DNA from: JANPEZ01 sp031423155
GTDB lineage: Bacteria; Actinomycetota; UBA4738; HRBIN12
Direction: 5' to 3'
NCBI GenBank assembly: GCA_031423155.1
Contig: JANPEZ010000072.1
Coordinates: 1 to 12,324, forward strand
Length of the DNA stretch: 12,324 bases
Part shown: positions 1-6,214 of the stretch, in pieces
Layout: every line of letters begins with the position of its first letter
How positions within the stretch are numbered: the first letter of the stretch is position 1
Made by a program: the position numbers and the translations under genes
The notes under the pieces: model-generated
The model's database searches: none
Seen by the model: the letters and a program-made list of their open reading frames with translations, nothing else
What the model was told of the DNA's origin: nothing

Positions 1-783
1 ATCGAGAACTTCACTGCGGCGACGATGAGGCCCTATCTGGATGCGCACGGACATGAAACCGACAACTCAGGGATATCTTTCGTCGACCCCGAACTGCTCA
101 AGGAGGCCGTCACCCGCCTGGACTCGGAGGGCTTCCAGGTCCACTTCCACTCGCTGGGAGATCGGGCCGTCCGCGAGGCGCTGAACGCGATCGAGTCCGC
201 GCGCGGAACGAACGGACCCAACGACCTGCGACACCACTTGGCGCACATCCAGATCGTTCACCCCGAGGACCTGCCGCGCTTCCGCCGCCTGGGCGCCGTT
301 GCCAACTGCCAGCCGCTGTGGGCGATGAACGAGGGCCAGATGGTGAACCTGACCATCCCGTTCATCGGTCCTGAACGCGCCGCGTGGCAGTACCCGTTCC
401 AGAGCCTCAGGCGGAACGGGGCCGTGCTGGCCTTCGGGAGCGACTGGCCCGTTTCGACCCCGGACCCGATCGAGGAGATGCATGTAGCGGTGAACCGACG
501 GGCACCGGAGAACTATGCGTACGCGGATCCGGACATCCCGAACGATGCGTTCATCCCCCACGAACGGGTCGACCTGCCGACCGCACTGGCCGCCTTCACC
601 ATGGGGACCGCCTATGTCAACCACCTCGACGGTGTCACGGGGTCGATCGAGCAGGGCAAGTACGCCGATCTCACGGTGCTGGACCGAAACCTGTTCGAGC
701 ACGACCCAGCCGAGATCGGGGGGGCCAAGGCACTGGGTACGTGGGTGGAAGGCGAGCGGGTTTTCGCAGACGACAGCCTCTAG
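1..783 (+). CDS. Amidohydrolase, YtcJ-like (Amidohydro_3), 3' part only
   Basis: The reading frame is open from base 1 to the TAG at 781-783, so this is the last 260 residues of a protein whose family is usually about 500-560 residues; the start lies outside the window. Visible family motifs, numbered from the first codon here: VHFHSLGDRA (His50, a metal-ligand region), AHIQ (His82), AFGSDWPV with Asp148 (the usual catalytic or metal-binding Asp late in the barrel), and the C-terminal composite-domain signature G-x-I-x-x-G-K-x-A-D-L-x-V-L-D near 214-228. The family is metal-dependent amidohydrolases of the cytosol with poorly known substrates (amides, N-acyl compounds). The next gene has its own promoter and operator, so this one probably belongs to an upstream unit, although a role in the same catabolic route cannot be excluded. 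Family assignment is firm; substrate is unknown. Confidence 0.9.
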   Translation: MENFTAATMRPYLDAHGHETDNSGISFVDPELLKEAVTRLDSEGFQVHFHSLGDRAVREALNAIESARGTNGPNDLRHHLAHIQIVHPEDLPRFRRLGAVANCQPLWAMNEGQMVNLTIPFIGPERAAWQYPFQSLRRNGAVLAFGSDWPVSTPDPIEEMHVAVNRRAPENYAYADPDIPNDAFIPHERVDLPTALAAFTMGTAYVNHLDGVTGSIEQGKYADLTVLDRNLFEHDPAEIGGAKALGTWVEGERVFADDSL

Positions 784-840
784 CGACGGGCCGTCCTGAC
801 CGATAGTCAAGCGGGGATGTCCGATCGCCAGGCGTAGCGT

Positions 841-849
841 TGCTACACT
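841..849 (+). promoter_or_regulatory. Extended -10 promoter element for the Rieske/C1 operon
   Basis: TGCTACACT has the TGn extension followed by a TACACT hexamer, placed 11 bases upstream of the palindromic operator and 54 bases upstream of the ATG at 903. No good -35 hexamer is seen 16-18 bases upstream, which is acceptable for an extended -10 promoter. A small inverted repeat (GTAGC 834-838, GCTAC 842-846) overlaps it. The predicted transcription start is near 855-857, so the operator would cover the first transcribed bases. This is inferred from pattern and position only. Confidence 0.5.
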
Positions 850-859
850 GCGAGCATCC

Positions 860-877
860 CTTGAACGACCGTTCAAG
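860..877. promoter_or_regulatory. Perfect 18-bp palindromic operator (TetR-like)
   Basis: CTTGAACG-AC-CGTTCAAG consists of two perfect 8-bp arms around a 2-bp centre. It lies just downstream of the predicted -10 and before the ribosome binding site of the Rieske gene. Perfect palindromes of this size and spacing are typical of TetR-family operators; repression relieved by a pathway ligand is the natural reading. No regulator gene is in the window, so the binding protein is inferred. Related half-sites (TTGAAC/GTTCAA) occur in the two later intergenic stretches of the same operon. Confidence 0.65.
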
Positions 878-902
878 AACCGTGACTAAGGAGACCGCCC
901 CG

Positions 903-2096
903 ATGCCCGTCCCGAAGAGCCCCATCGCCCCGGAGTTGCTCCGTCTTGCCCTGGCGCCGACGCTGGGGGCCAGCCGGACCCTTCCCTCCGAGGCTTACAT
1001 CTCGCAGGGAGTCTTCGACTGGGAGACCGAGCACTTCTTCGAAGGAGGGTGGGTCTGCATCGGACGCTCCGAGGACCTGCAGACGGCAGGCGATCAGAAG
1101 GCGGTTCGGATCGGCAACGAGGGGATCCTGCTCGTCCGCGGCAACGATGGCGAGCTGCGGGGCTTCTACAACACCTGCCGGCACCGGGGACACGAGCTCC
1201 TCGAGCCGGGGGGCACCCGGAACCTTCGCGCGATCAAGTGTCCTTATCACGCATGGGTCTATGGCCTGGATGGCAAGCTGAACGGCGCTCCCCGGTTCGG
1301 CGATGTGCCCGGATTCGACAAGAACGACTACCCGCTCGTGGCGGCCCAGGTAGCCGAGTGGCACGGATGGGTCTTCGCGGATCCGAGCGGTGACGCCGGA
1401 TCCCTGGCCGACTACGTGGGCAACCTCGAAGAGCTGGTCGCTCCCTGGGAGCCCGAGAGACTCTTCCTGGCGGCCTCGCACGAGTACGTCATCAACGCGA
1501 ACTGGAAGACGATCACCGAGAACTACCACGAGTGCTACCACTGCCCGAGCATCCACCCCGCCCTATGTCAGGTAACACCGGTGGATTCGGGCGAGAACTT
1601 CCCGCACGAGGGGATGTGGGTCGGAGGGAACATGTGGCTCATGGACTTCGCCGAGACGATGTCACTCTCGGGCAAGTCCGGCGGCGTCCGGATCCGCGGG
1701 CTCGACGACGAACAGGCTCGTCAGGTGTACTACTTCGGTCTCTTCCCGAACCTGCTGATCAGCCTGCACCCCGACTACGTGATGACTCACCGCATCGAAC
1801 CGCTGGGTCCCGGCCAGAGCAGGGTGGAATGTCAGTGGCTGTTCCCTCCGGAGGCCAAGGGGCTTGAGGGATTCTCGCCCGACTACGCGAGTGAGTTCTG
1901 GGACATCACCAACCAGGAGGACTGGAACGCCTGCGAGTCCGTCTACAGGGGCCTGCAGTCGGCGGGCTCCGAGCAGGGACCATTCGCCTGGGGCGAGGAC
2001 GAGGTCCACGTCTTCATGGCGATGGTTGCTCAGGGGTACCTGGACGGCCACGCGAGCCGTCCTCCACAGGTGCACGGAACCGCCGCCTCAGCTTGA
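903..2096 (+). CDS. Rieske non-heme iron oxygenase, alpha subunit (quaternary-amine demethylase-like)
   Basis: 397 residues. The ATG at 903 is chosen over an in-frame ATG at 840 because AAGGAG at 888-893 lies nine bases upstream, and 840 precedes the predicted transcription start. The N-terminal Rieske [2Fe-2S] domain has Cys92-x-His94 and Cys113-x-x-His116. The C-terminal catalytic domain has E-N-Y-H-E-C-Y-H-C (206-214), giving mononuclear-iron ligands His213 and His218; the third ligand is probably an Asp in FWDITNQED (332-340). Glu210, three residues before His213, sits where many ring-hydroxylating dioxygenases have the bridging Asp. As I recall, CntA, GbcA and stachydrine demethylase use Glu there. 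Those relatives N-demethylate quaternary amines, releasing formaldehyde. The enzyme needs a reductase, and none is nearby. Neighbouring folate-C1 genes support a demethylase role; the substrate is unknown. Confidence 0.9.
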   Translation: MPVPKSPIAPELLRLALAPTLGASRTLPSEAYISQGVFDWETEHFFEGGWVCIGRSEDLQTAGDQKAVRIGNEGILLVRGNDGELRGFYNTCRHRGHELLEPGGTRNLRAIKCPYHAWVYGLDGKLNGAPRFGDVPGFDKNDYPLVAAQVAEWHGWVFADPSGDAGSLADYVGNLEELVAPWEPERLFLAASHEYVINANWKTITENYHECYHCPSIHPALCQVTPVDSGENFPHEGMWVGGNMWLMDFAETMSLSGKSGGVRIRGLDDEQARQVYYFGLFPNLLISLHPDYVMTHRIEPLGPGQSRVECQWLFPPEAKGLEGFSPDYASEFWDITNQEDWNACESVYRGLQSAGSEQGPFAWGEDEVHVFMAMVAQGYLDGHASRPPQVHGTAASA

Positions 2097-2103
2097 ACCT
2101 TCG

Positions 2104-2118
2104 CTGACCTGAGGTCAG
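2104..2118. promoter_or_regulatory. Palindrome in the leader between Rieske and first GcvT-like gene
   Basis: CTGACCT-G-AGGTCAG is a perfect 7-bp inverted repeat with a one-base centre, eight bases after the Rieske stop. The centre is too small for a stable RNA hairpin and there is no T-run, so a protein-binding site is likelier than a terminator. The same 148-base gap holds a second palindrome (CGGTCG-CT-CGACCG, 2138-2151), a short stem-loop (GTGAC 2203-2207, GTCAC 2213-2217) just before the ribosome binding site, and a TTGAAC half-site at 2093-2098 overlapping the Rieske stop. I recognise no riboswitch consensus. Confidence 0.4.
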
Positions 2119-2244
2119 GACCCATCCTTGCCAGGTCCGGTCGCTCGACCGCACCATACGCGGGACGAAGGCTCGCAAGGCGAGGGCAGGCCGGGTCCGC
2201 ACGTGACTCTCGGTCACCCTCCACGGCTCGAGGAGGATCAACGC

Positions 2245-3396
2245 ATGGGTGAGTTCGACATGGGTCTCGTACAGCGTGGCGCGCGGAACCGCAGGACGCC
2301 CTACTACGAGGCCGAGCAGCGCCGCAGCCCTCTCGGCTACACCGTCTACAACCACATGTACTTCCCGATCCGATTCGATTCCTTCGAGAATGAGTTCAAC
2401 GCTCTGCTGAACGACGTCACGGTTTGGGACGTGTCTGTCGAGCGTTGCCTGGAGATCAGTGGCCCGGACGGTTTCAAGTTCGCCCAGTTGATGACCCCGC
2501 GCGACCTGTCCAAGTGTGCCGTCGGCCAGGCCAAGTACGTGCTGGTCGTCGACAGCGACGGCGGGATCATCAACGACCCCGTCCTGACCCGCATGGACGA
2601 GAACACGTTCTGGTTCGCGTTGGCCTCCAGCGACACGCTCCTTTGGGCCCGCGGCCTGAAGAACGCCTACCCGGACCTGGACGTCACGATCAGGGAGGCC
2701 GATGTCGCCCCCATGCAGATCCAAGGCCCGAAGTCCAAGGACCTGATGCAGGCGCTCGTCGGCGACGAGGTCCTGGACATCAAGTACTACTACTTCAAGG
2801 AGTTCGAGATCCAGGGCATCCCGGTGGTAGTGACCCGCACGGGTTGGACCTCTGAGATCGGCTACGAGATCTACCTGACCGACACGTCCAAGGGCACCGA
2901 GCTCTACGAGGCGGTCATGAAGGCAGGGGAGCCGTTCAACGTCAAGCCGACCGGTCCGAGCGACATCCGCCGGATCGAGGGAGCCATCTTCAACTGGGGC
3001 GCGGACATGACTTACACCAACAACCCCTACGAGATGGGTCTGGATCGTCTGGTGGACGACGTGTCCGAGGACGCCTGCATCTCTATCAAGGCCCTGAAGG
3101 CGATAAAGGCCGTCGGCGTCTCCAAGAAGATCAACGGTGTCGAGATCGATGGTGACCCTTTCCCGGCGCTGAACAACACCAAATGGGCGGCCAGCTCGGC
3201 AGGCTCCGAGGTGGGCAAGGTGACCTCGGCCATCTACTCGCCGAGACTCGAGAAGAACATCGCCTACTGCTGGCTCCCCGCAGGGATGTCCACCTTGGGC
3301 ACGCGGGTCGAGGTCGAGACCGAGTGGGGCACCCGGACGGCCACGGTCGTCGAGATGCCTTTCGTCGACCCGAACAAGACCATCCCGGTCTCCTAG
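2245..3396 (+). CDS. GcvT/DmdA-family tetrahydrofolate-dependent methyltransferase, paralogue 1
   Basis: 383 residues, close to DmdA (about 370). The ATG at 2245 has AGGAGG (2231-2236) eight bases upstream; the frame is open further upstream, but that extension is low-complexity and unlike the family. The fold is the aminomethyltransferase (GcvT) domain plus its C-terminal barrel. Motifs: YNHM (35-38), WDVSVER (61-67), RDLSK (86-90), GGIINDPVL (106-114), QGP (160-162), RTGWTSEIGYEI (198-209), RRIEG (242-246), GLDRLV (265-270). The IND triplet replaces the IDD of true glycine-cleavage T-protein, as in the DMSP demethylase DmdA. Family members transfer a methyl or methylene group from a substrate to tetrahydrofolate in the cytosol. 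The next gene is a diverged paralogue. Whether the substrate is a methylated amine, sulfonium or ether cannot be read here; glycine cleavage is unlikely, with no gcvH or gcvP in view. Confidence 0.88.
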   Translation: MGEFDMGLVQRGARNRRTPYYEAEQRRSPLGYTVYNHMYFPIRFDSFENEFNALLNDVTVWDVSVERCLEISGPDGFKFAQLMTPRDLSKCAVGQAKYVLVVDSDGGIINDPVLTRMDENTFWFALASSDTLLWARGLKNAYPDLDVTIREADVAPMQIQGPKSKDLMQALVGDEVLDIKYYYFKEFEIQGIPVVVTRTGWTSEIGYEIYLTDTSKGTELYEAVMKAGEPFNVKPTGPSDIRRIEGAIFNWGADMTYTNNPYEMGLDRLVDDVSEDACISIKALKAIKAVGVSKKINGVEIDGDPFPALNNTKWAASSAGSEVGKVTSAIYSPRLEKNIAYCWLPAGMSTLGTRVEVETEWGTRTATVVEMPFVDPNKTIPVS

Positions 3397-3404
3397 GCAC
3401 TGCC

Positions 3405-3442
3405 AGGGCCATCCCGGGCGGTTCGCGCCCCGGGATGGCCCT
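3405..3442 (+). terminator. Strong GC-rich hairpin after GcvT-like paralogue 1
   Basis: AGGGCCATCCC (3405-3415) pairs with GGGATGGCCCT (3432-3442). The stem continues inward as GGGCG (3416-3420) with CGCCC (3426-3430), leaving one bulged C at 3431 and a GTTCG loop. It starts nine bases after the stop codon. No T-run follows, which is common in high-GC actinobacterial terminators. It could terminate, attenuate or protect the 3' end of the upstream message, so expression of the second paralogue may be separately controlled. Confidence 0.65.
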
Positions 3443-3450
3443 GAAGCAAG

Positions 3451-3522
3451 GTTCAAACTGGAGCCGTGAAACAGAGCGTATATCCGACTTGCGCTGAGGA
3501 GACTGTTTGAACGATGATTCAG
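3451..3522. promoter_or_regulatory. Operator-like region upstream of GcvT-like paralogue 2
   Basis: GTTCAAAC (3451-3458) and GTTTGAAC (3505-3512) are perfect 8-bp inverted copies of each other, 46 bases apart. The right copy extends into TTGAACGATGATTCAG (3507-3522), which matches 12 of 16 positions of the central part of the perfect operator at 860-877. This suggests a second, weaker site for the same regulator, possibly with looping between half-sites. A TATATC hexamer at 3479-3484 between them could be a -10, but no convincing -35 is seen. Both the operator identity and the promoter are inferences. Confidence 0.4.
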
Positions 3523-3570
3523 CTCTTAGACCGGACATCAGGGATCCGGCTCGAGTTGGAAGGAGAACCG

Positions 3571-4749
3571 ATGGTCAACGAGCGCACCGAGATGCTCGAG
3601 AAGAGCGCCACGCTCTACTTCGGGCCGTGGTACCGCAAGTCGCCTTTCTTCGACGCGACCCGCCGGGCGGGCTGCACGTCGTACGACATCTATAACCACA
3701 TGTACCTGCCGGCGTACTACGACGACCCCGAGACCGAGTACTGGGTCCTCAACAACGGCGTCACGATGTGGGACGTCGGCGTCGAGCGCACGGTTGAAGT
3801 CTCAGGTCCCGATGCCGACAGGCTCATCGACATGATCACCTGCCGAGACCTGACGAAGTGCCAGGTGAAGCAGGGCAAGTACATGCTCGTCACCGGCCCC
3901 GACGGTTCGATCATCAACGACCCCGTGCTGCTGCACGTCGCCAAGGACAAGTGGTGGATGCAGCTTGCCGACTCCGACGCGAGCCTGTATGCGCTGGGAG
4001 TGGCCGCCGCCTCGGGTTTGGACGCCCAAGTCACGTTGCCGGACGTTCACCCCATGCAGGTTCAAGGGCCTCTCTCGGGCAAGACGCTCGAGAAGCTGGT
4101 CGGACCCTCGATCTTCGATATCAAGTATTACTGGATCGAGGAGTACGAGATCAGGGGCATCCCGGTGCTTATCAGCCGCACCGGATGGACAGCCATTCCC
4201 GGATTCGAGGTGAACCTGCTCGACGGCGCGCGTGGGGACGATCTCTGGGAAGCCATCGCCGAAGCCGGCGAGGAGTTCGACATCCGGCCGATCGCACCTT
4301 GTGAGGCCCGCCGTATCGAGGGCGGGATCTTCAACTACGGCTCGGACATCCGCCCGGGCGACACTCCCTTCCACGTGATGGGGCTGGAGCGACTGGTGGA
4401 GGATCAGCCTCAGGACTACATCGGCAAGGCCGCTCTCGAGGCGCTCCGGGTCAAGGGTGTCGACCGAAGGTTGGTCGGCATCGAACTCGAGGGCGACGAG
4501 CTGCGCGCGGAGATGTCCGAGTACTGGGATGTCTACTCAGGCGGCAAGAAGGTCGGCCACATGACCGACGCGGTGTGGTCTCCGGGCCTGAAGAAGAACA
4601 TCGGCTACGTGTGGGTGACGGATGAGCTTTCCGCGCCCGGTAATGTTCTCGACGTCGAGGACGAAGACGGGGGCCACATCGTGGGCCGGACCGCGGCGAT
4701 CCCGTTCGTCGACCCCAAGAAGGAGAAGCCCGCGGCTTCCCTGAAGTAG
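3571..4749 (+). CDS. GcvT/DmdA-family tetrahydrofolate-dependent methyltransferase, paralogue 2
   Basis: 392 residues. The ATG at 3571 is preferred because GGAAGGAG (3558-3565) lies five bases upstream; an in-frame ATG at 3514 has GAGGAG twelve bases upstream but lies inside the operator-like repeat, so it is second choice. It aligns with the preceding gene along its whole length: YNHM (41-44), WDVGVER (67-73), RDLTK (92-96), GSIINDPVL (112-120), QGP (165-167), RTGWTAIPGFEV (203-214), RRIEGGIFNYGSD (247-259), GLERLV (271-276). It carries the DmdA-like IND rather than IDD. Differences cluster at the N-terminus and in the last quarter, including the 300-330 stretch, suggesting a different substrate or a heteromeric partner. 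It is followed after 22 bases by the MetV-like gene. Function in tetrahydrofolate-linked methyl transfer is inferred from family and context. Confidence 0.87.
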   Translation: MVNERTEMLEKSATLYFGPWYRKSPFFDATRRAGCTSYDIYNHMYLPAYYDDPETEYWVLNNGVTMWDVGVERTVEVSGPDADRLIDMITCRDLTKCQVKQGKYMLVTGPDGSIINDPVLLHVAKDKWWMQLADSDASLYALGVAAASGLDAQVTLPDVHPMQVQGPLSGKTLEKLVGPSIFDIKYYWIEEYEIRGIPVLISRTGWTAIPGFEVNLLDGARGDDLWEAIAEAGEEFDIRPIAPCEARRIEGGIFNYGSDIRPGDTPFHVMGLERLVEDQPQDYIGKAALEALRVKGVDRRLVGIELEGDELRAEMSEYWDVYSGGKKVGHMTDAVWSPGLKKNIGYVWVTDELSAPGNVLDVEDEDGGHIVGRTAAIPFVDPKKEKPAASLK

Positions 4750-4771
4750 GGCACGAGGAGGCGCCCCCGCA

Positions 4772-5203
4772 TTGGCCAAGACGCTGGACAGGAGACCGCC
4801 GCAGACGGCCCCGGACCCTAGGGGTCCTCGGAAGGCACTGCTCCTCATCGAGAAGTCGATGAAGGAGAAGGTCTACGACTGCCGGATGTGCGGACAGTGC
4901 ATCCTTCATTCGACCGGGATGAGCTGTCCGCAGCGGTGCCCCAAGAATCTGCGTAACGGCCCGTGCGGGGGCGTCCGTCTCGACGGCAACTGTGAGGTCG
5001 TGCCCGACATGAAGTGCGTCTGGGTGGAGGCCTGGGAGGGCTCCCGCAAGCTGCCTTTGTGGCGCTCGCACATGTTCCACGTCAACAGACCGGTCGATTG
5101 GCGCTTGCAGGGGACGTCCTCCTGGGAGAACCTGCTTACCCGGCGCGACCACGAGGCGCCCGACGGATGGAAGGCGATCGAGTCGCGGGTGCGAGCGTCT
5201 TGA
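4772..5203 (+). CDS. metV: MetV-like small protein (methylenetetrahydrofolate reductase C-terminal domain, eight Cys)
   Basis: 143 residues starting with TTG at 4772, supported by GAGGAGG (4755-4761) ten bases upstream. The core is the MTHFR C-terminal-type cysteine domain: Cys37-x2-Cys40-x2-Cys43, then Cys52, Cys56, Cys65, Cys74 and Cys82, including the C-P-x-x-C-P-K and G-P-C-G-G signatures. Eight conserved-looking cysteines could ligate two iron-sulfur clusters or zinc. The first 30 residues are basic and proline-rich. In acetogens MetV is the partner of MetF and forms an electron-input subunit of methylenetetrahydrofolate reductase. Here the stop overlaps the metF start, which argues for a complex made in equal amounts. 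The tail (90-143) has several Trp and Arg and no recognised domain. An alternative is a fused-domain remnant, but the clean gene boundaries argue against that. Confidence 0.78.
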   Translation: MAKTLDRRPPQTAPDPRGPRKALLLIEKSMKEKVYDCRMCGQCILHSTGMSCPQRCPKNLRNGPCGGVRLDGNCEVVPDMKCVWVEAWEGSRKLPLWRSHMFHVNRPVDWRLQGTSSWENLLTRRDHEAPDGWKAIESRVRAS

Positions 5204-6144
5204 CGCAGGCAAGGAGCCATCTGCACGAGCTGTTCATATCCGGGCGTTTCGTCGTCACGTCGGAGCTTCAGACGACAGACGGGGCCGATCCGCAGGAGGT
5301 TCACGACGCTGCCGCGCCGCTCGTCGGCAAGGTGGACGCCGTAAACGCCACCGACAACAGCGCCGCGCACCCTCACATCTCTCAGTTGGCGGCAGCAAAG
5401 CTCATGATCGATGCGGGGATCGAGCCGATCGTTCAGTTCGGATGCCGGGACCGGAACAGGCTCGCGCTCCAATCGGACATGCTCGGAGCAGCTGCGTTGG
5501 GCGCTCGCAACATCGTCTGCATGACGGGGGACGACGTGAGCGCGGGGGACCACCCTGAGGCCAAGCCCCTGTACGACGTGGATTCCATGCATGCGCTCCG
5601 CATCGCTCGGATCATGCGAGACGAGGGCACCTACCTTTCGGGGCGCAAGCTGAGTTCGCCGCCGACCTTCCTGATCGGCGCGGTGGAGAACCCATTCGCC
5701 CCGCCCTTCGATTTCAGGCCGGCTCGCCTGGAGAAGAAGATCGAGGCAGGGGCGGAGTTCATCCAGACCCAGTGCGTCTTCAACGTCGAGCGCATGCGCG
5801 AGTTCATGAAGCGCTCCGTGGATCTTGGGTGCGCGGAGAGGGCATGGATCCTCGCGGGCGTCTACGTCCCTAGATCGGCGCGAGCCGTTAACTATCTGCG
5901 AGAGGTCCCTGGGATAGAGGTTTCCGATGAGGTCATCGCCCGCATGGAAGCGGTCCCCAGCGAGCGTCAGGAAGACGAAGGCGTACGGATAGCGGTCGAT
6001 ATCTGCCAGCAGCTTCGCGAGATGCCCGGGGTAGCGGGGATCCACCTGATGTCGATCAAGGGAGACCATGCCATCCTGAGAGTGGTTGAGGAACTCGGCC
6101 TGCTGCCACGACCCGAGATAGACGAGCCCGCCGCTGCTGTTTGA
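5200..6144 (+). CDS. metF: 5,10-methylenetetrahydrofolate reductase, MetF-like
   Basis: 314 residues from a TTG at 5200 that overlaps the metV stop in the sequence TTGA, a classic translational coupling arrangement. Further upstream the frame stays open but only as a shadow of metV. MetF-type TIM-barrel motifs: TSELQT with Glu22 (the position of the catalytic Glu in E. coli MetF), RDRN (83-86), MTGDD (108-112, flavin-contacting loop), FIQTQCVFNVE (187-197) and PGVAGIHLM (276-284). The enzyme interconverts 5,10-methylene- and 5-methyl-tetrahydrofolate with a flavin. Next to demethylases it probably runs in the oxidative direction, as MetF does beside LigM or dicamba methyltransferase in other bacteria, returning methyl-folate to the C1 pool. 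With MetV present, the electron partner may not be NAD(P)H alone. A purely biosynthetic role (methionine) is the alternative. Confidence 0.88.
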   Translation: MTQARSHLHELFISGRFVVTSELQTTDGADPQEVHDAAAPLVGKVDAVNATDNSAAHPHISQLAAAKLMIDAGIEPIVQFGCRDRNRLALQSDMLGAAALGARNIVCMTGDDVSAGDHPEAKPLYDVDSMHALRIARIMRDEGTYLSGRKLSSPPTFLIGAVENPFAPPFDFRPARLEKKIEAGAEFIQTQCVFNVERMREFMKRSVDLGCAERAWILAGVYVPRSARAVNYLREVPGIEVSDEVIARMEAVPSERQEDEGVRIAVDICQQLREMPGVAGIHLMSIKGDHAILRVVEELGLLPRPEIDEPAAAV

Positions 6145-6214
6145 CCGGTGGGTGAACCTCCGCGGGGGAGGGCGACGAACCAACCGCGGAATCGAACCCT
6201 AGGAGGCCTCCCGG

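Noticed and set aside
785..795. GACGG-G-CCGTC inverted repeat after the amidohydrolase stop
   Set aside because: A one-base centre and short arms make it neither a convincing terminator nor a clear operator.
67..876. Long minus-strand open frame of 269 codons opposite the amidohydrolase
   Set aside because: It is a high-GC shadow of the real plus-strand gene: arginine-rich, no recognisable motif, and overlapping clear amidohydrolase motifs.
2014..3456. Minus-strand open frame of 480 codons opposite the first GcvT-like gene
   Set aside because: The plus strand carries full family motifs with a good ribosome binding site; the antisense frame is low-complexity and Asp/Arg/Val-rich with no family resemblance.
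2245..4749. Glycine cleavage T-protein (gcvT) as the function of the two paralogues
   Set aside because: There are no gcvH or gcvP neighbours, two copies lie in tandem, and the IND signature matches DmdA-like proteins better than glycine-cleavage enzymes.
6157..6171. Possible terminator CCTCC-GCGGG-GGAGG after metF
   Set aside because: The stem is only five base pairs and no T-run follows; too weak to annotate, although the 70-base gap could still separate two transcripts.
6202..6211. Perfect palindrome GGAGGCCTCC overlapping the htrA ribosome binding site
   Set aside because: It has no loop and cannot fold into a hairpin; the palindrome follows from a strong Shine-Dalgarno followed by CCTCC and is probably chance.
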